DNA of 64,000 nucleotides from Streptomyces sp. NBC_00344 (GTDB lineage: Bacteria; Actinomycetota; Actinomycetes; Streptomycetales; Streptomycetaceae): NCBI RefSeq assembly GCF_036088315.1, contig NZ_CP107996.1:62001-126000 (forward strand), read 5' to 3'. This document shows, one piece after another, positions 46,761 through 55,346 of this stretch; the first letter of the stretch is position 1, and each line of letters starts with the position of its first letter. The notes beneath the pieces are model-generated. The model was not told the origin of the DNA. It did no database searches and was given only the letters and a program-made list of their open reading frames with translations. The position numbers were made by a program, and so were the translations under genes.

Positions 46761-47210
46761 TCAGCGGATTTCGGTGACCCGGTGTTCCTTCAGCGCTGCA
46801 CAGTTGGAGTTCTCAACCGACACGTACACGTTGGCGATGTTGCCACCCCAACTCACGCAGTGACCCTTGCCGTAGACGTAGCCCGGCCCAGCGTACGACG
46901 TGTAGTTCCCGGAGTCTCCGGCCCACGCGTCGGTGTCGGTGACGTAGATGTACGTGGACATGTCCTTGGCCGCGCCCGGGTTGGCACGGATGGTCGCGAC
47001 GCAGTTCTTGCCGTTCGAGGAGTTGTACGTCAGATAGACGGTGCCCAGCGAGCCGACGGGCACCGAGTTCACGGTCTTGTAGGCACTGCCACAGACGCCC
47101 TGCGGTGTGACGTTGGGTGCGGCAGAGGCGGTCGGGCCGAACACTGCCGCGGTGCCCGCCACCAGTGTGGTTAGCGCCCCGACAGCCGCGATGTTGCGCA
47201 TGCTTCCCAT
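46761..47210 (-). CDS. Secreted SapA-like protein
   Basis: A 149-residue exported protein resembling spore-associated protein A of Streptomyces. Signal peptide: MGSMRNIAAVGALTTLVAGT to ASAAP. Mature: VTPQGVCGSAYKTVNSVPVG, SLGTVYLTYNSSNGKNCVAT, GDSGNYTSYAGPGYVYGKGH and CVSWGGNIANVYVSVENSNC. Four Cys probably form two disulfides. ATG 47210 follows AAGGGGGA. SapA is found on spore surfaces, but its function is not known. Confidence 0.85.
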   Translation of the reverse strand: MGSMRNIAAVGALTTLVAGTAAVFGPTASAAPNVTPQGVCGSAYKTVNSVPVGSLGTVYLTYNSSNGKNCVATIRANPGAAKDMSTYIYVTDTDAWAGDSGNYTSYAGPGYVYGKGHCVSWGGNIANVYVSVENSNCAALKEHRVTEIR

Positions 47211-47478
47211 GTATCCCCCTTGTGTCTCTGAGAGCGGTTCACTCCCACTTGATGTGACTCCCGAGTGGCAAGGATGGTTGTGCCTGGCGCACACAGACGT
47301 GCCGGGGAAACCTGTGCATGAAGTAATCGGACGGAGTGACGCAGTACGGATCAAGGAATCACGGCAGGGATGGGGCACTTGAGGAGGCCAACCGCCGGTC
47401 AACAGCTTTCACTCGAGTCACGAGAAGCGACACTTAACTCCGGCTATTGCGTGTCGCGGAGAGTCCGCGACACCGAAA

Positions 47479-47514
47479 GCCCCCGCTGGTCCGCCGTGAT
47501 GGCGGGGCGGGGGC
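47479..47514 (-). terminator. Hairpin terminator after the DD-carboxypeptidase gene
   Basis: GCCCCCGC (47479-47486) pairs with GCGGGGGC (47507-47514), with extra pairing inside the loop (CCGCC against GGCGG). It lies about 58 bp downstream of the carboxypeptidase stop at 47572 on the minus strand. Confidence 0.55.
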
Positions 47515-47571
47515 CCAGCTGTGCCGCACGCGGTGCACGCTCAGCACGCTCAGTGCCGGGGCGCTGCCTGC

Positions 47572-48618
47572 TCAGTGGGCGAAGCCCCAGTCGAGCATCT
47601 TGGTGGCGTCGTCGAAGCGGCCCGTGTCGTCCTTGAGGATCGCGCCGACCAGGGTGCGGTTGTCCCGCCTGGCGGCGAAGACGAGGCAGTAGCCGTCCTC
47701 CGGGCCGCTGCCGGTCTTGACGCCCAGGGCACCGACGTAGCTGCTCAGCAGCTCGTTGGTGGTGTTCCAGGTGTAGTACCGGGTGTGGCCGTTGGCCGCC
47801 GGGGCCTCGGTCTTGAACTCCTTGTTCTTCACGACGTCGGCGAACACCGGCTGCAGCATCGCCCGCTGGCCGAGCTTGGCCAGGTCGCGGGCGGTGCTGT
47901 GGTTGTTGCCGTGCGAGATGCCGTCGAAGGTGTCGAAGTGCGTCCCGGTCATGCCCAGCTGCTGCGCCTCGGCGTTCATCTGGTTCACGAAGTCGGCGAT
48001 CCGCGCGTCCTCGGTGTCCCCGGAGCCGAAGTTGTCGGCCAGGGCCATAGCGGCGTCGTCACCGGACGGGATCAGCATGGCGTGCAACAGTTGCTCGACG
48101 GTCAGCGCATCGCCGGTCTGGAGGTCGGCGGTGCTGCCGCCGGCGTTCTGGACGTAGTCCCGGTACGCCTGCTTCACCGTGATCTGCCGGTTCAGCCACT
48201 CCGGATGTTTGAGCACCACCATGGCAGTCATGATCTTGGTGGTGCTGGCCATCGGCACGCTCTCATCAGCCTTGGACCCGGCCCACATCTCCCGCTCCTG
48301 ACTGCCGTCGCGGGCATCCAGCAGGAAGGCGTGGTCGGCGTTGATCTTGGGAGCGGTCTGGTCCTGTGCGTCGGCGGCCTTCTCCCTGACGGCGGACCGC
48401 GCCACTTGCGGCTGCTGCGCCGCGTCCTGGTCCTGGTCAGCCGAAGTGGTGGCCTCACTGCCCTGCCGGCCGTTCTCGTCGGCGGAGTGCGTGGCACCGG
48501 GGGTGGCCGCCTCGGCGAGGCCGCCGGCGGTGAGCGGCAGGGCTGCCCCGACAAGTGCGACCGTCGCGATCCGGACCCCGGTGCGGTGTATCCGGTTGGG
48601 GCGGGCGTGGGAACCCAT
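47572..48618 (-). CDS. Secreted D-alanyl-D-alanine carboxypeptidase (S11 family)
   Basis: A 348-residue penicillin-binding protein of the low-molecular-weight class (PBP5/DacA-like). It removes the terminal D-Ala from peptidoglycan stem peptides outside the membrane. Residues 1-37 form a signal peptide; 40-90 are a Gln/Asp-rich linker. The catalytic motifs are ASTTKIMT (SxxK), PSGDDAAMAL (SxN position, here SGD) and VKTGSGPEDG (KTG). There is no C-terminal membrane anchor. It lies on the same strand as, and 378 bp downstream of, the two-component genes, probably with its own promoter. Confidence 0.92.
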   Translation of the reverse strand: MGSHARPNRIHRTGVRIATVALVGAALPLTAGGLAEAATPGATHSADENGRQGSEATTSADQDQDAAQQPQVARSAVREKAADAQDQTAPKINADHAFLLDARDGSQEREMWAGSKADESVPMASTTKIMTAMVVLKHPEWLNRQITVKQAYRDYVQNAGGSTADLQTGDALTVEQLLHAMLIPSGDDAAMALADNFGSGDTEDARIADFVNQMNAEAQQLGMTGTHFDTFDGISHGNNHSTARDLAKLGQRAMLQPVFADVVKNKEFKTEAPAANGHTRYYTWNTTNELLSSYVGALGVKTGSGPEDGYCLVFAARRDNRTLVGAILKDDTGRFDDATKMLDWGFAH

Positions 48619-48995
48619 GGGCGTCCCTTCTTTCTCCCGGCGCAGGGACGCCGGCTCTTGGCATGATCTTGCTTCATAGCGAAACTACTTGTGCGATGAC
48701 AGTGACTCAAGCCGGCTATGTCATAGCCAGGTAACGGCGTTCCGCTTCTGTGGAGATGCCGTGCAGGTGACCGGCGGGGGCTGTGGAGTGGCTCGCGTCC
48801 GGCGCCCGGCCGAACTCCTCTCGGGCACCGGAGACCCGCCGGCGCCCGCCCCCTCTCGACCCCCGGGAGCGGGCGGTCCGCCCTGGACGAGTGGCGGCGC
48901 GGCCAGGTGAAGCTGTCGGTTACACCAACTGCGAGTGGCTGCTGCGCACGTCATCCTCGGAGCCGCGACAAGGGCGCAGCCGCTGCCAGGCGGTC
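48619..48995. other. No gene; promoter region of the DD-carboxypeptidase
   Basis: The part nearest the carboxypeptidase gene (48665-48725) is AT-richer (TTCATAGCGAAACTACTT) and probably holds its promoter. The rest is GC-rich without coding features. Confidence 0.5.
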
Positions 48996-50399
48996 TCAGG
49001 AATCGGCCACCGGGAACACCAGGCGGAACAGTGCTCCGCCTCCAGGCGCCGCTTCCGCGGTGAGGTCGGCTCCGTGGGCGCGGGCGATCTGACGGGCCAT
49101 GGCCAGGCCGAGCCCCGACCCGGGCAGGGCGCGCGCGGATTCCGCGCGGTAGAAGCGGTCGAAGACGTGCGGTATGTCCTGCGGGGCGATCCCCGGTCCG
49201 TGGTCGCGGACCGTGAGTTCCAGAGTGCCTGGGAAGGTGGCCAGTGTTACCTCGACCGGGGTGTTCGGTGGGCTGAACTTGGCGGCATTGTCCAGCAGGT
49301 TGGTCAGCAGTCGGGTGAGGCGGGACGGTACGCCGGGGCAGGTCACCCACCTCGCCTCGGGGACGATGTCGAGCAGGAACCGTGCCGCCGGCCAGTGGAA
49401 GCGGGCAGTCGCCACCGCGTGCTCGGCCAGGTCCGCGAGACGCACCTCCTCCAGAAGGGGGCGGGGCTCCTCGTCCCGGGCCAGTTCGATCAGGTCGTTC
49501 ACCAAGCCGGTCACCTCGCGCAGCTGGCGCCCCAGCGCCCCCGATGCCCGATCGCGCTGCGCGTCGGTCAGCCGGTCGGCGCGGGCCAGCAGCTCCGCGT
49601 TGGTGCGCAGCGCGGTGAGCGGGGTGCGCAGTTCGTGCGAGGCGTCCGCGACCAGTCTGCGCTGGGCGGTGACCGACTGTTCCAGCTCGCCGAGCATCGT
49701 GTTGAAGCTGGTGGCGAGGCGGGTCACCTCGTCCTGCCGGCCCGGTGGGCCCGGCGGCAGTTCGATGCGGTGGCGGGGGTCCCGGGTGGTGGCGATGCGC
49801 TCGGTGGCCGAGGTCAGCCGGGCGACCGGCGCCAGCACGGTGCGCGATACCCAGTAGCCGAGCCCTCCCGCCACCAGCGCACCCGCCACGCCGATCGCCC
49901 CCAGCAGCCCGGCGGCCTGGCGGACCCCCTTCTCCACCGGGTCCGAGCGCAGTGCGACCTGAAGCGCATTCCCCTCTCCGATGGGAGAGGTCAGCATCCG
50001 GTGAGGTTTGCCGAAGAGTGTGATGTTGGTGAAGTACGGGGCGCGCCCGCCCGCCGCGACCTCCCGGACCGGGGCGGAGACCGGGAGGAGGTACGGGGCG
50101 GCCGGATCGCCGGCCGGCGTGGCGGGGACGATCTGCGCGCAGGCGGGGGCGGACAGGAATCGGCACTCCCCGGCGAGAACGTCCGGGCCCTCGCCCCGGT
50201 GCTCCTGGGTCAGCCGGGTCGCCGACTGGGTCAGATTCAGGTCGAGCTGGTGGAACATCTCGTACCGGATCACGAAGAAGGCCGCGGTACACACACCGAG
50301 GGCGACCAGGGCCACCGCGGCCGAGGCCGTCAGCGCCAGCCGGGTGCGCAGTGGTCGCTGCCGCCGCCAGCGCGCCCCGAGCCGGCGGGCACCGCTCAT
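48996..50399 (-). CDS. Two-component sensor histidine kinase with HAMP domain
   Basis: A 467-residue membrane kinase. TM1 lies at about residues 20-45 (LALTASAAVALVALGVCTAA), an extracytoplasmic sensor region at about 46-160 containing two Cys (ECRFLSAPAC), TM2 at about 162-185, then HAMP. Kinase motifs: VADASHELRTPLTALRTNA (phospho-His), RLLTNLLDNAAKFSPP (N-box), VRDHGPGIAPQDIPHVFDRF and PGSGLGLAMARQIARAHG. The ATG overlaps the regulator stop by 4 bp, so the two are co-translated. The setting suggests a cell-envelope signal. Confidence 0.93.
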   Translation of the reverse strand: MSGARRLGARWRRQRPLRTRLALTASAAVALVALGVCTAAFFVIRYEMFHQLDLNLTQSATRLTQEHRGEGPDVLAGECRFLSAPACAQIVPATPAGDPAAPYLLPVSAPVREVAAGGRAPYFTNITLFGKPHRMLTSPIGEGNALQVALRSDPVEKGVRQAAGLLGAIGVAGALVAGGLGYWVSRTVLAPVARLTSATERIATTRDPRHRIELPPGPPGRQDEVTRLATSFNTMLGELEQSVTAQRRLVADASHELRTPLTALRTNAELLARADRLTDAQRDRASGALGRQLREVTGLVNDLIELARDEEPRPLLEEVRLADLAEHAVATARFHWPAARFLLDIVPEARWVTCPGVPSRLTRLLTNLLDNAAKFSPPNTPVEVTLATFPGTLELTVRDHGPGIAPQDIPHVFDRFYRAESARALPGSGLGLAMARQIARAHGADLTAEAAPGGGALFRLVFPVADS

Positions 50400-51073
50400 G
50401 GCGTGTCCAGGCGGTAGCCGATGCCATGGACGGTGTGCACCAACCGTGGCTCGCCACCCGCCTCCAGTTTCCGGCGCAGGTAACCCACGTACACCGCGAG
50501 CGAGTTGGAGTCCGGCCCGAAGTCCTGGCCCCAGACGAGCTCAAGGATCGTCTCCCTCGGGAGTACCTGGCCCGGGTGGCGGATCAGAAGTTCCAGCAGG
50601 GCGAATTCGGTCCGGCTGAATTCGAGAGGACGACCCGCCCGCAGACCGGTGCGGGTCGCCGCGTCCAGCGAGAGATCCGCGAACGACAGTTCCTCGTCCG
50701 GCTGCTGGGGCGCCGCCCGTCGCAGCAGCGCCCGGACCCGTGCGCCCAGCTCGTCGAGAGCGAACGGCTTCACCAGATAGTCGTCGGCGCCCGCGTCCAA
50801 CCCGTCGACGCGCTCGCTGACCTGGTCAAGCGCCGTCAGGACGAGCACCGGCGTGCGGTCGCCGATCTCCCGGAGCCGGCGGCAGACCCCCAGCCCGTCA
50901 AGGACCGGCATCATCACGTCGAGCACGATCGCGTCGGGCTCCCAGGAGGCAATATCCGAGAGAGCAGCAAGACCGTCCGCGGCGCCCCTCACTTCGTGCC
51001 CCTCGAGGGTCAACGCGTCCTCGACGGCCGCCCGCACTTCCGGCTCGTCGTCGACTACAAGGATCTTGGTCAT
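50396..51073 (-). CDS. OmpR/PhoB-family response regulator
   Basis: A 225-residue regulator. Receiver: MTKILVVDDEPEVRAAVEDA, phospho-acceptor Asp in AIVLDVMMPVLDGLGV, VLVLTALDQ and YLVKPF Lys. The winged-helix effector follows with LEFSRTEFALLELLIRHPGQ, LPRETILELVWGQDFGPDSN and SLAVYVGYLRRKLEAGGE ending HTVHGIGYRLDTP. ATG 51073 is chosen; the longer frame to 51313 overlaps the divergent murG-like gene. It diverges from that gene with only 63 bp between them, so it probably controls both directions. Confidence 0.94.
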   Translation of the reverse strand: MTKILVVDDEPEVRAAVEDALTLEGHEVRGAADGLAALSDIASWEPDAIVLDVMMPVLDGLGVCRRLREIGDRTPVLVLTALDQVSERVDGLDAGADDYLVKPFALDELGARVRALLRRAAPQQPDEELSFADLSLDAATRTGLRAGRPLEFSRTEFALLELLIRHPGQVLPRETILELVWGQDFGPDSNSLAVYVGYLRRKLEAGGEPRLVHTVHGIGYRLDTP

Positions 51074-51136
51074 GCCGTAAATACTGTCAAAGCGCGCTCT
51101 TAGAACCTTCTTAAGCCGCTTCGTAAGTGTGGCGCC
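51074..51136. promoter_or_regulatory. Divergent promoter with repeated CTTCnTAAG motifs
   Basis: Between the response regulator and the murG-like gene are CTTCTTAAG (51107-51115) and CTTCGTAAG (51119-51127), 12 bp apart. A weaker third unit, GCTCTTAGAA, lies upstream near 51096-51105. Direct repeats of about 11-12 bp are the usual operator of OmpR-family regulators, so this is probably the regulator's own binding site. The murG-like ATG at 51137 has no clear ribosome site and the transcript might be leaderless. Confidence 0.55.
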
Positions 51137-52291
51137 ATGCGCACACCACTCTCCGTCGTGATCGGTGCCGGCGGCACCGGCGGCCACATCTATCCCGGTC
51201 TCGCACTCGCCGAGGCACTGCGCCGGACCTCCCCCGAAGCGGTGATCTCCTTCGTCGGCACCGAACGCGGCCTGGAGACCGAGCTGATCCCACGGGCCGG
51301 ATACCGGCTGCACACCGTCGACATGATCCCGTTCGACCCGTCACTGGGTGCACGGCGCTATCTGCTCCCCGCCGCGCTGCTCAGGTCCGGTGCGCAGTGC
51401 CGAACGGTCCTGCGGATGCAGCGCGCCCAGGTCGCGGTCGGCATGGGCGGATATCCGAGCGCGCCGGTCATCCTCGGGGCGCGGATGGCGGGGGTGCCGA
51501 GCGTGATCCACGAGTCCAACGCCGTCCCGGGCCGGGCCAACCAGTTCGCGGCCCGCCTTACCCCGAACATTGCCGTCGCCTTCGATCGCAGCCGCGCTCA
51601 CCTGTCCGGCGGTGAGCACGCCGACACCGTCGGCATGCCGATCGCCGCGGGGCTCGCCGTCCTCGACCGGGCCGCACTGCGCGAAGAGGCGCGACGGGCC
51701 TTCGCGATACCTGACGGCGCCCGGGTGCTCCTCTTCAACGGAGGCAGCCTCGGCGCGGCCCGGCTCACCGAGGCCGCGGTCGGGCTCGCCTCCCGCTGGC
51801 GCCACCGGGAGGACGTGCACCTGTTGATCAAGACTGGCCCTGCGGCCCTGGAGGCGACGCGGCAGCGGCTCTCCGACGCCGGTGCCGGGCAGGTCGCCCG
51901 AGCCCTGGCATACCTCGACCGGATGGATCTCGCGTACGCGGTCGCCGATCTGGTCGTCTGCCGGGCAGGCTCGGCAACCGTTGCCGAACTGGCCACGGTT
52001 GGAGTCCCAGCCGTCCTCGTGCCGTACCCGCACGCCCCCGGCGACCACCAGACACACAACGCCCGGGTGCTGTCCGATGCGGGCGCCGCGCACCTGCTAC
52101 CGGATGCCGAGACGACCGCCGACCGGCTGGCCTCCCTCGTCGAACCGCTGCTCGCAGTACCCGACCGGCTTGCCGTGATGGGTCGCGCCGCCGATCCGGG
52201 CCATCACGCAAGGGCGGCGGACCTGCTCGCCGCCAAGGTCATCCGTCTGGCCCAAACCGCCCCTTCGTACGACATGGAGAAGCCCGCATGA
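51137..52291 (+). CDS. MurG-like glycosyltransferase (GT28)
   Basis: A 384-residue GT-B enzyme. Housekeeping MurG adds GlcNAc from UDP-GlcNAc to lipid I. Conserved pieces: VVIGAGGTGGHIYPGLALAE (first Gly loop), VGMGGYPSAPVILGARMAGV, VIHESNAVPGRANQFAARL, FNGGSLGAARL (second Gly loop, usually GGSQGA), VCRAGSATVAELATVGVPAV and PHAPGDHQTHNARVLSDAGA. The UDP-GlcNAc residues are mostly kept. No dcw-cluster genes (murD, ftsW, murC) are nearby, so this is an accessory paralogue. It overlaps the next gene by 4 bp (ATGA) and sits opposite a two-component system. Confidence 0.9.
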   Translation: MRTPLSVVIGAGGTGGHIYPGLALAEALRRTSPEAVISFVGTERGLETELIPRAGYRLHTVDMIPFDPSLGARRYLLPAALLRSGAQCRTVLRMQRAQVAVGMGGYPSAPVILGARMAGVPSVIHESNAVPGRANQFAARLTPNIAVAFDRSRAHLSGGEHADTVGMPIAAGLAVLDRAALREEARRAFAIPDGARVLLFNGGSLGAARLTEAAVGLASRWRHREDVHLLIKTGPAALEATRQRLSDAGAGQVARALAYLDRMDLAYAVADLVVCRAGSATVAELATVGVPAVLVPYPHAPGDHQTHNARVLSDAGAAHLLPDAETTADRLASLVEPLLAVPDRLAVMGRAADPGHHARAADLLAAKVIRLAQTAPSYDMEKPA

Positions 52292-53286
52292 GCATCAACT
52301 GGAACAGCCGTACCGTCCTGGTCACCGGGGCCGAAGGATTCATCGGCTCGACGCTGGTCGACATGCTGGTCGACCGCGGAGCGACCGTCCGCGCGATGGT
52401 CCACTACAAGCCTTACGCGGAGAAGGGGTATCTCGCTCGCTACCTCGGCGACCCGCACAGCTCTGTCGAGATAATCGCCGGTGACATTGGCGACGCGGGC
52501 CGGGTGATGGACGCCGTGGCCGGCTGCGACACCGTGTTCCACCTTGCCGCGCTGATCGGTATCCCCTACAGCTACGACGCCCCGGGGGCCTACGTACGGA
52601 CGAACATCGTCGGCACCGAGAACGTGGCGGAGGCGTGCCGCCGCCACTCGGTCCGCAGGCTGCTGCACACCTCCACGAGCGAGGTGTACGGGACCGCGCT
52701 GACGGCTCCCATCAGCGAGAGCCACCCGCTGCAGCCGCAGTCCCCGTACTCCGCGTCGAAAATCGGTGCGGACATGATGGCGCTGTCGCACTGGCACGCC
52801 TTCGAACTTCCGGTGACCGTGGTCCGCCCGTTCAACACCTACGGACCTAGGCAGTCCGCACGCGCCGTCATCCCCACCATTCTCGCCCAGCTGCACTCCG
52901 GCGCAACGAAGATCAGGCTCGGTTCGCTGACGCCCACCCGCGACTTCACCTACGTCACGGACACGGCAGCCGGATTCCTGGCCATGGCGGACTGCGACCG
53001 GGCCATCGGCACCTCCGTCAACCTGGGCACCGGCCGGGAGATCTCCATCAGGGACCTGGCGAGCGCACTGATCGCCGCGTCGGGGCGGGACGCCGAGGTG
53101 GTCGTGGACCCGGCCAGGCTGCGACCCGGCGGCAGCGAGGTGGAGCGGCTCCTCTCCGACAACACCCGGGCCCGCGAGTGGGCCGGGTGGCAGCCCGAGG
53201 TCTCCCTGGAGGTCGGCCTGAAGCAGACCTCCCGCTGGGTCGAGGAAAACATCCACCTCTTCTCGCCCCACCGGTATCAGATCTGA
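52288..53286 (+). CDS. NAD-dependent nucleotide-sugar epimerase/dehydratase (extended SDR)
   Basis: A 332-residue extended SDR. N-terminal NAD site: VLVTGAEGFIGSTLVDMLVD (GxxGxxG). Catalytic triad region: HTSTSEVYGTALTAPISESH, then SPYSASKIGADMMALSHWHA (YxxxK). Substrate-side: TVVRPFNTYGPRQSARAVIP, TPTRDFTYVTDTAAGFLAMA. It resembles UDP-glucose/UDP-GlcNAc 4-epimerases and GDP-mannose or dTDP-glucose dehydratases; the exact activity is not determinable. It starts within the murG-like stop, so it may make or modify the sugar used by that transferase. Confidence 0.92.
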   Translation: MSINWNSRTVLVTGAEGFIGSTLVDMLVDRGATVRAMVHYKPYAEKGYLARYLGDPHSSVEIIAGDIGDAGRVMDAVAGCDTVFHLAALIGIPYSYDAPGAYVRTNIVGTENVAEACRRHSVRRLLHTSTSEVYGTALTAPISESHPLQPQSPYSASKIGADMMALSHWHAFELPVTVVRPFNTYGPRQSARAVIPTILAQLHSGATKIRLGSLTPTRDFTYVTDTAAGFLAMADCDRAIGTSVNLGTGREISIRDLASALIAASGRDAEVVVDPARLRPGGSEVERLLSDNTRAREWAGWQPEVSLEVGLKQTSRWVEENIHLFSPHRYQI

Positions 53287-53308
53287 TCCCTTCACTGCGA
53301 TCAAGCCC

Positions 53309-53348
53309 TACAGGGGGCCCGGGACGAGACAGGCGCGGGCCCCCTGTA
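53309..53348 (+). terminator. Strong hairpin terminator after the murG-like/SDR operon
   Basis: TACAGGGGGCCCG (53309-53321) and CGGGCCCCCTGTA (53336-53348) are perfectly complementary over 13 bp with a 14-base loop, 23 bp after the SDR stop. No U-tract follows, as is common in Streptomyces. Confidence 0.8.
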
Positions 53349-53699
53349 AGGGAAGATCCGGCCGGCACATCGGGCTTCAGGGACCGGTGAACACATTCCG
53401 CCATGCGTCCTGATGTCCTGATCACCGGCCTCAACCGCGTGAGCCCGGAACTCGATGGCGACAGCTTCGGTGGCTGTGGAAAGGTGCTCACCACAGCCAC
53501 CGGTGATGAAAACCGAGATGAACCACGACGACGCCCTCCAGCAACTCAGCCGCTTAGCGCGCGAGAGAGAACGCTCGGCCGGCATATCGGGTCCACCGCC
53601 TCATCCAGGCGGGGTTGGACGCACTGGTGGCCGGGGTCGAGAGCCCTCGCTCGCCATGCCAGCCGCCCTCTTGCGGCCGTGTAGCACCGTCAGTTGGCG
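53349..53699. other. No gene recognised
   Basis: Short frames only, none with domain features. Confidence 0.5.
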
Positions 53700-54548
53700 T
53701 CACATCTCGGCTATCGCCCCAGTAGCCAGAGCCGGGACCGCGGCACCACCACGGCGCCGTGGGCGGGATATGGGGCGCCAGGTGCTGACGAGGGCAGCGG
53801 CCAGGAGGAGTTCCGCGATGTCACCGCCGAAGTACATGATCTCCGCGCCGCCCTGGACTTGGTCGATGGGGGCGTGGATGTTGACCCAGAAGCCGCCGTA
53901 CATCAGCTGTGCGATCACGGCGTGTGCGGCGATCGCAGCGCCGAGGTAGACCAGGCGGGCACGTACTCCTGGTCGTGAGGGGGCTGGGTCGGGTCCGGCG
54001 ATGACGTAGGCAAACAGGCACCCGGACAGCAGGAAGTGGGCGTGCAGCAGCCAGTGCCCTGCCGGGTTGACCATGATCGCGTTGTACACGGGGGTGAAGT
54101 ACAGCAGCGCGAGACTGCCCGTGGACAGGAGCAGTGCCACAGCGGGGTGGGTGAGGATCCGGACGGGGCTGCTATGGAGTACGGCGGTGAGCTGCCGGCC
54201 GCGGGCGGTGGGAAGGGTGCGCAGCAGCAGGGTGACCGGTGCGGCCAGAACGAAGGCGAGCGGTGCGTACATGCCGATGAGCATGTGCTGGGCCATGTGG
54301 CCGCGGAAGTCGTCGTGGGCGAACGGTGCCAGGGGCGGCAGCAGGGCTACGGCCAGCAGAACGACACCGGTCAGGAAGCTGACCGTTCGCCATCGGCCCT
54401 GCCCCTGGGCGGGGTTACGGTGGCGGGCCCGGCGGGTCAGCAGTAGGTAGGCGACCGCGACGAGCAGCAGTGCGAAGGCGGGGCCCGCCGTCTCCAACGG
54501 GGTGCCGGGGGCGGTGTGGCCGTCCATGGGCATGTCGTGGTCCATCAC
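53700..54548 (-). CDS. Cytochrome c oxidase assembly-like protein (CtaG/caa3 family)
   Basis: A 282-residue protein with about seven membrane helices. The CtaG_caa3 pattern is visible: FAHDDFRGHMAQHMLIGMYA with the His cluster, PLAFVLAAPVTLLLRTLP, FTPVYNAIMVNPAGHWLLHA and HFLLSGCLFAYVIAG. Relatives take part in oxidase assembly or copper handling. The start is GTG 54548 or ATG 54545, overlapping the stop of the DUF2243 gene, so the two are translationally coupled. The His-rich N-terminus (MMDHDMPMDGH) could bind metal. Confidence 0.88.
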   Translation of the reverse strand: MMDHDMPMDGHTAPGTPLETAGPAFALLLVAVAYLLLTRRARHRNPAQGQGRWRTVSFLTGVVLLAVALLPPLAPFAHDDFRGHMAQHMLIGMYAPLAFVLAAPVTLLLRTLPTARGRQLTAVLHSSPVRILTHPAVALLLSTGSLALLYFTPVYNAIMVNPAGHWLLHAHFLLSGCLFAYVIAGPDPAPSRPGVRARLVYLGAAIAAHAVIAQLMYGGFWVNIHAPIDQVQGGAEIMYFGGDIAELLLAAALVSTWRPISRPRRRGGAAVPALATGAIAEM

Positions 54549-55108
54549 ACGCGCCGGGCCTGGTGGCCGCTGGGGGCGGGGGCGTCAGGGTCGAATGCCC
54601 TTCCGCTGTGCTGAAGCAGGTAGCCACCGATGAGGAGGAGCAGGCCGAGGAGGAGGAAGCCCATGTCCCACCAGATCTGGTACGGGCCGCCGTGGACGTG
54701 GTGGATGCCGAGGATCTGGTGATCCAGGAGCCCCTCGACAAGGTTGAAAAGGCCCCAGCCGGCGAGGATCCAGCCCCACAGCACGCGGGAGGCCCACACA
54801 CGGCGCCGGTCGCGGGCGACACGGGAGTACAGGATGGCCAGGCCCAGCAGGACGGCGATCCAGCAGATGGCGTGGAAGATGCCGTCCCACACCGTGTTCA
54901 TCTCCAGACCGGAGACGGTGTGGGGGTTGTAGTACTTCACCCCGATGCGGTCGTGATTGGTACTGGTGAGCATGTGGTGCCACTGCAGGAGCTGGTGCAG
55001 AAGGATGCCGTCGACGAAGCCGCCCAACCCCACCCCCAGCACGATGCCGGGTAACTGCAGGCTTACGGGCCCCGTGCCCGCACGGGCCTCATCAATGTGG
55101 GTGGCCAT
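54545..55108 (-). CDS. DUF2243 membrane protein
   Basis: A 187-residue protein with four to five membrane helices: LPGIVLGVGLGGFVDGILLH, FHAICWIAVLLGLAILYSRV, LWGWILAGWGLFNLVEGLLD and WWDMGFLLLGLLLLIGGYLL. His-rich loops (HQLLQWHHML, HQILGIHHVHG) are typical of DUF2243. The family commonly sits beside CtaG-like genes, as here, which suggests a shared role in copper or oxidase biology. It is the first gene of the pair. Confidence 0.9.
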   Translation of the reverse strand: MATHIDEARAGTGPVSLQLPGIVLGVGLGGFVDGILLHQLLQWHHMLTSTNHDRIGVKYYNPHTVSGLEMNTVWDGIFHAICWIAVLLGLAILYSRVARDRRRVWASRVLWGWILAGWGLFNLVEGLLDHQILGIHHVHGGPYQIWWDMGFLLLGLLLLIGGYLLQHSGRAFDPDAPAPSGHQARRV

Positions 55109-55346
55109 CGCATGTCTCCGTCCGCTCCGTACTTCGGGTCCGAAGACCCTGGAAACGGTAAGAGTCCCCAGCCTGTAGCGGCAATAACACCGCCGCTGGA
55201 CTTTTGGCCCGGAACGACCGCGGCAACCACCTGGCTGATGCCCCTGCGGTATGGGCGACCGGAGTCAATCCGAGGCCCGAGCCTCGATACCTCGGGTTGA
55301 CTGAGACGTCACGGGTCGGCCCGGCACTCGTGCCAGAGTCCTCCTC

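Noticed and set aside
48721..50544. 607-codon minus-strand frame over the histidine kinase
   Set aside because: It is out of frame with kinase motifs and extremely Gly/Arg/Pro-rich.
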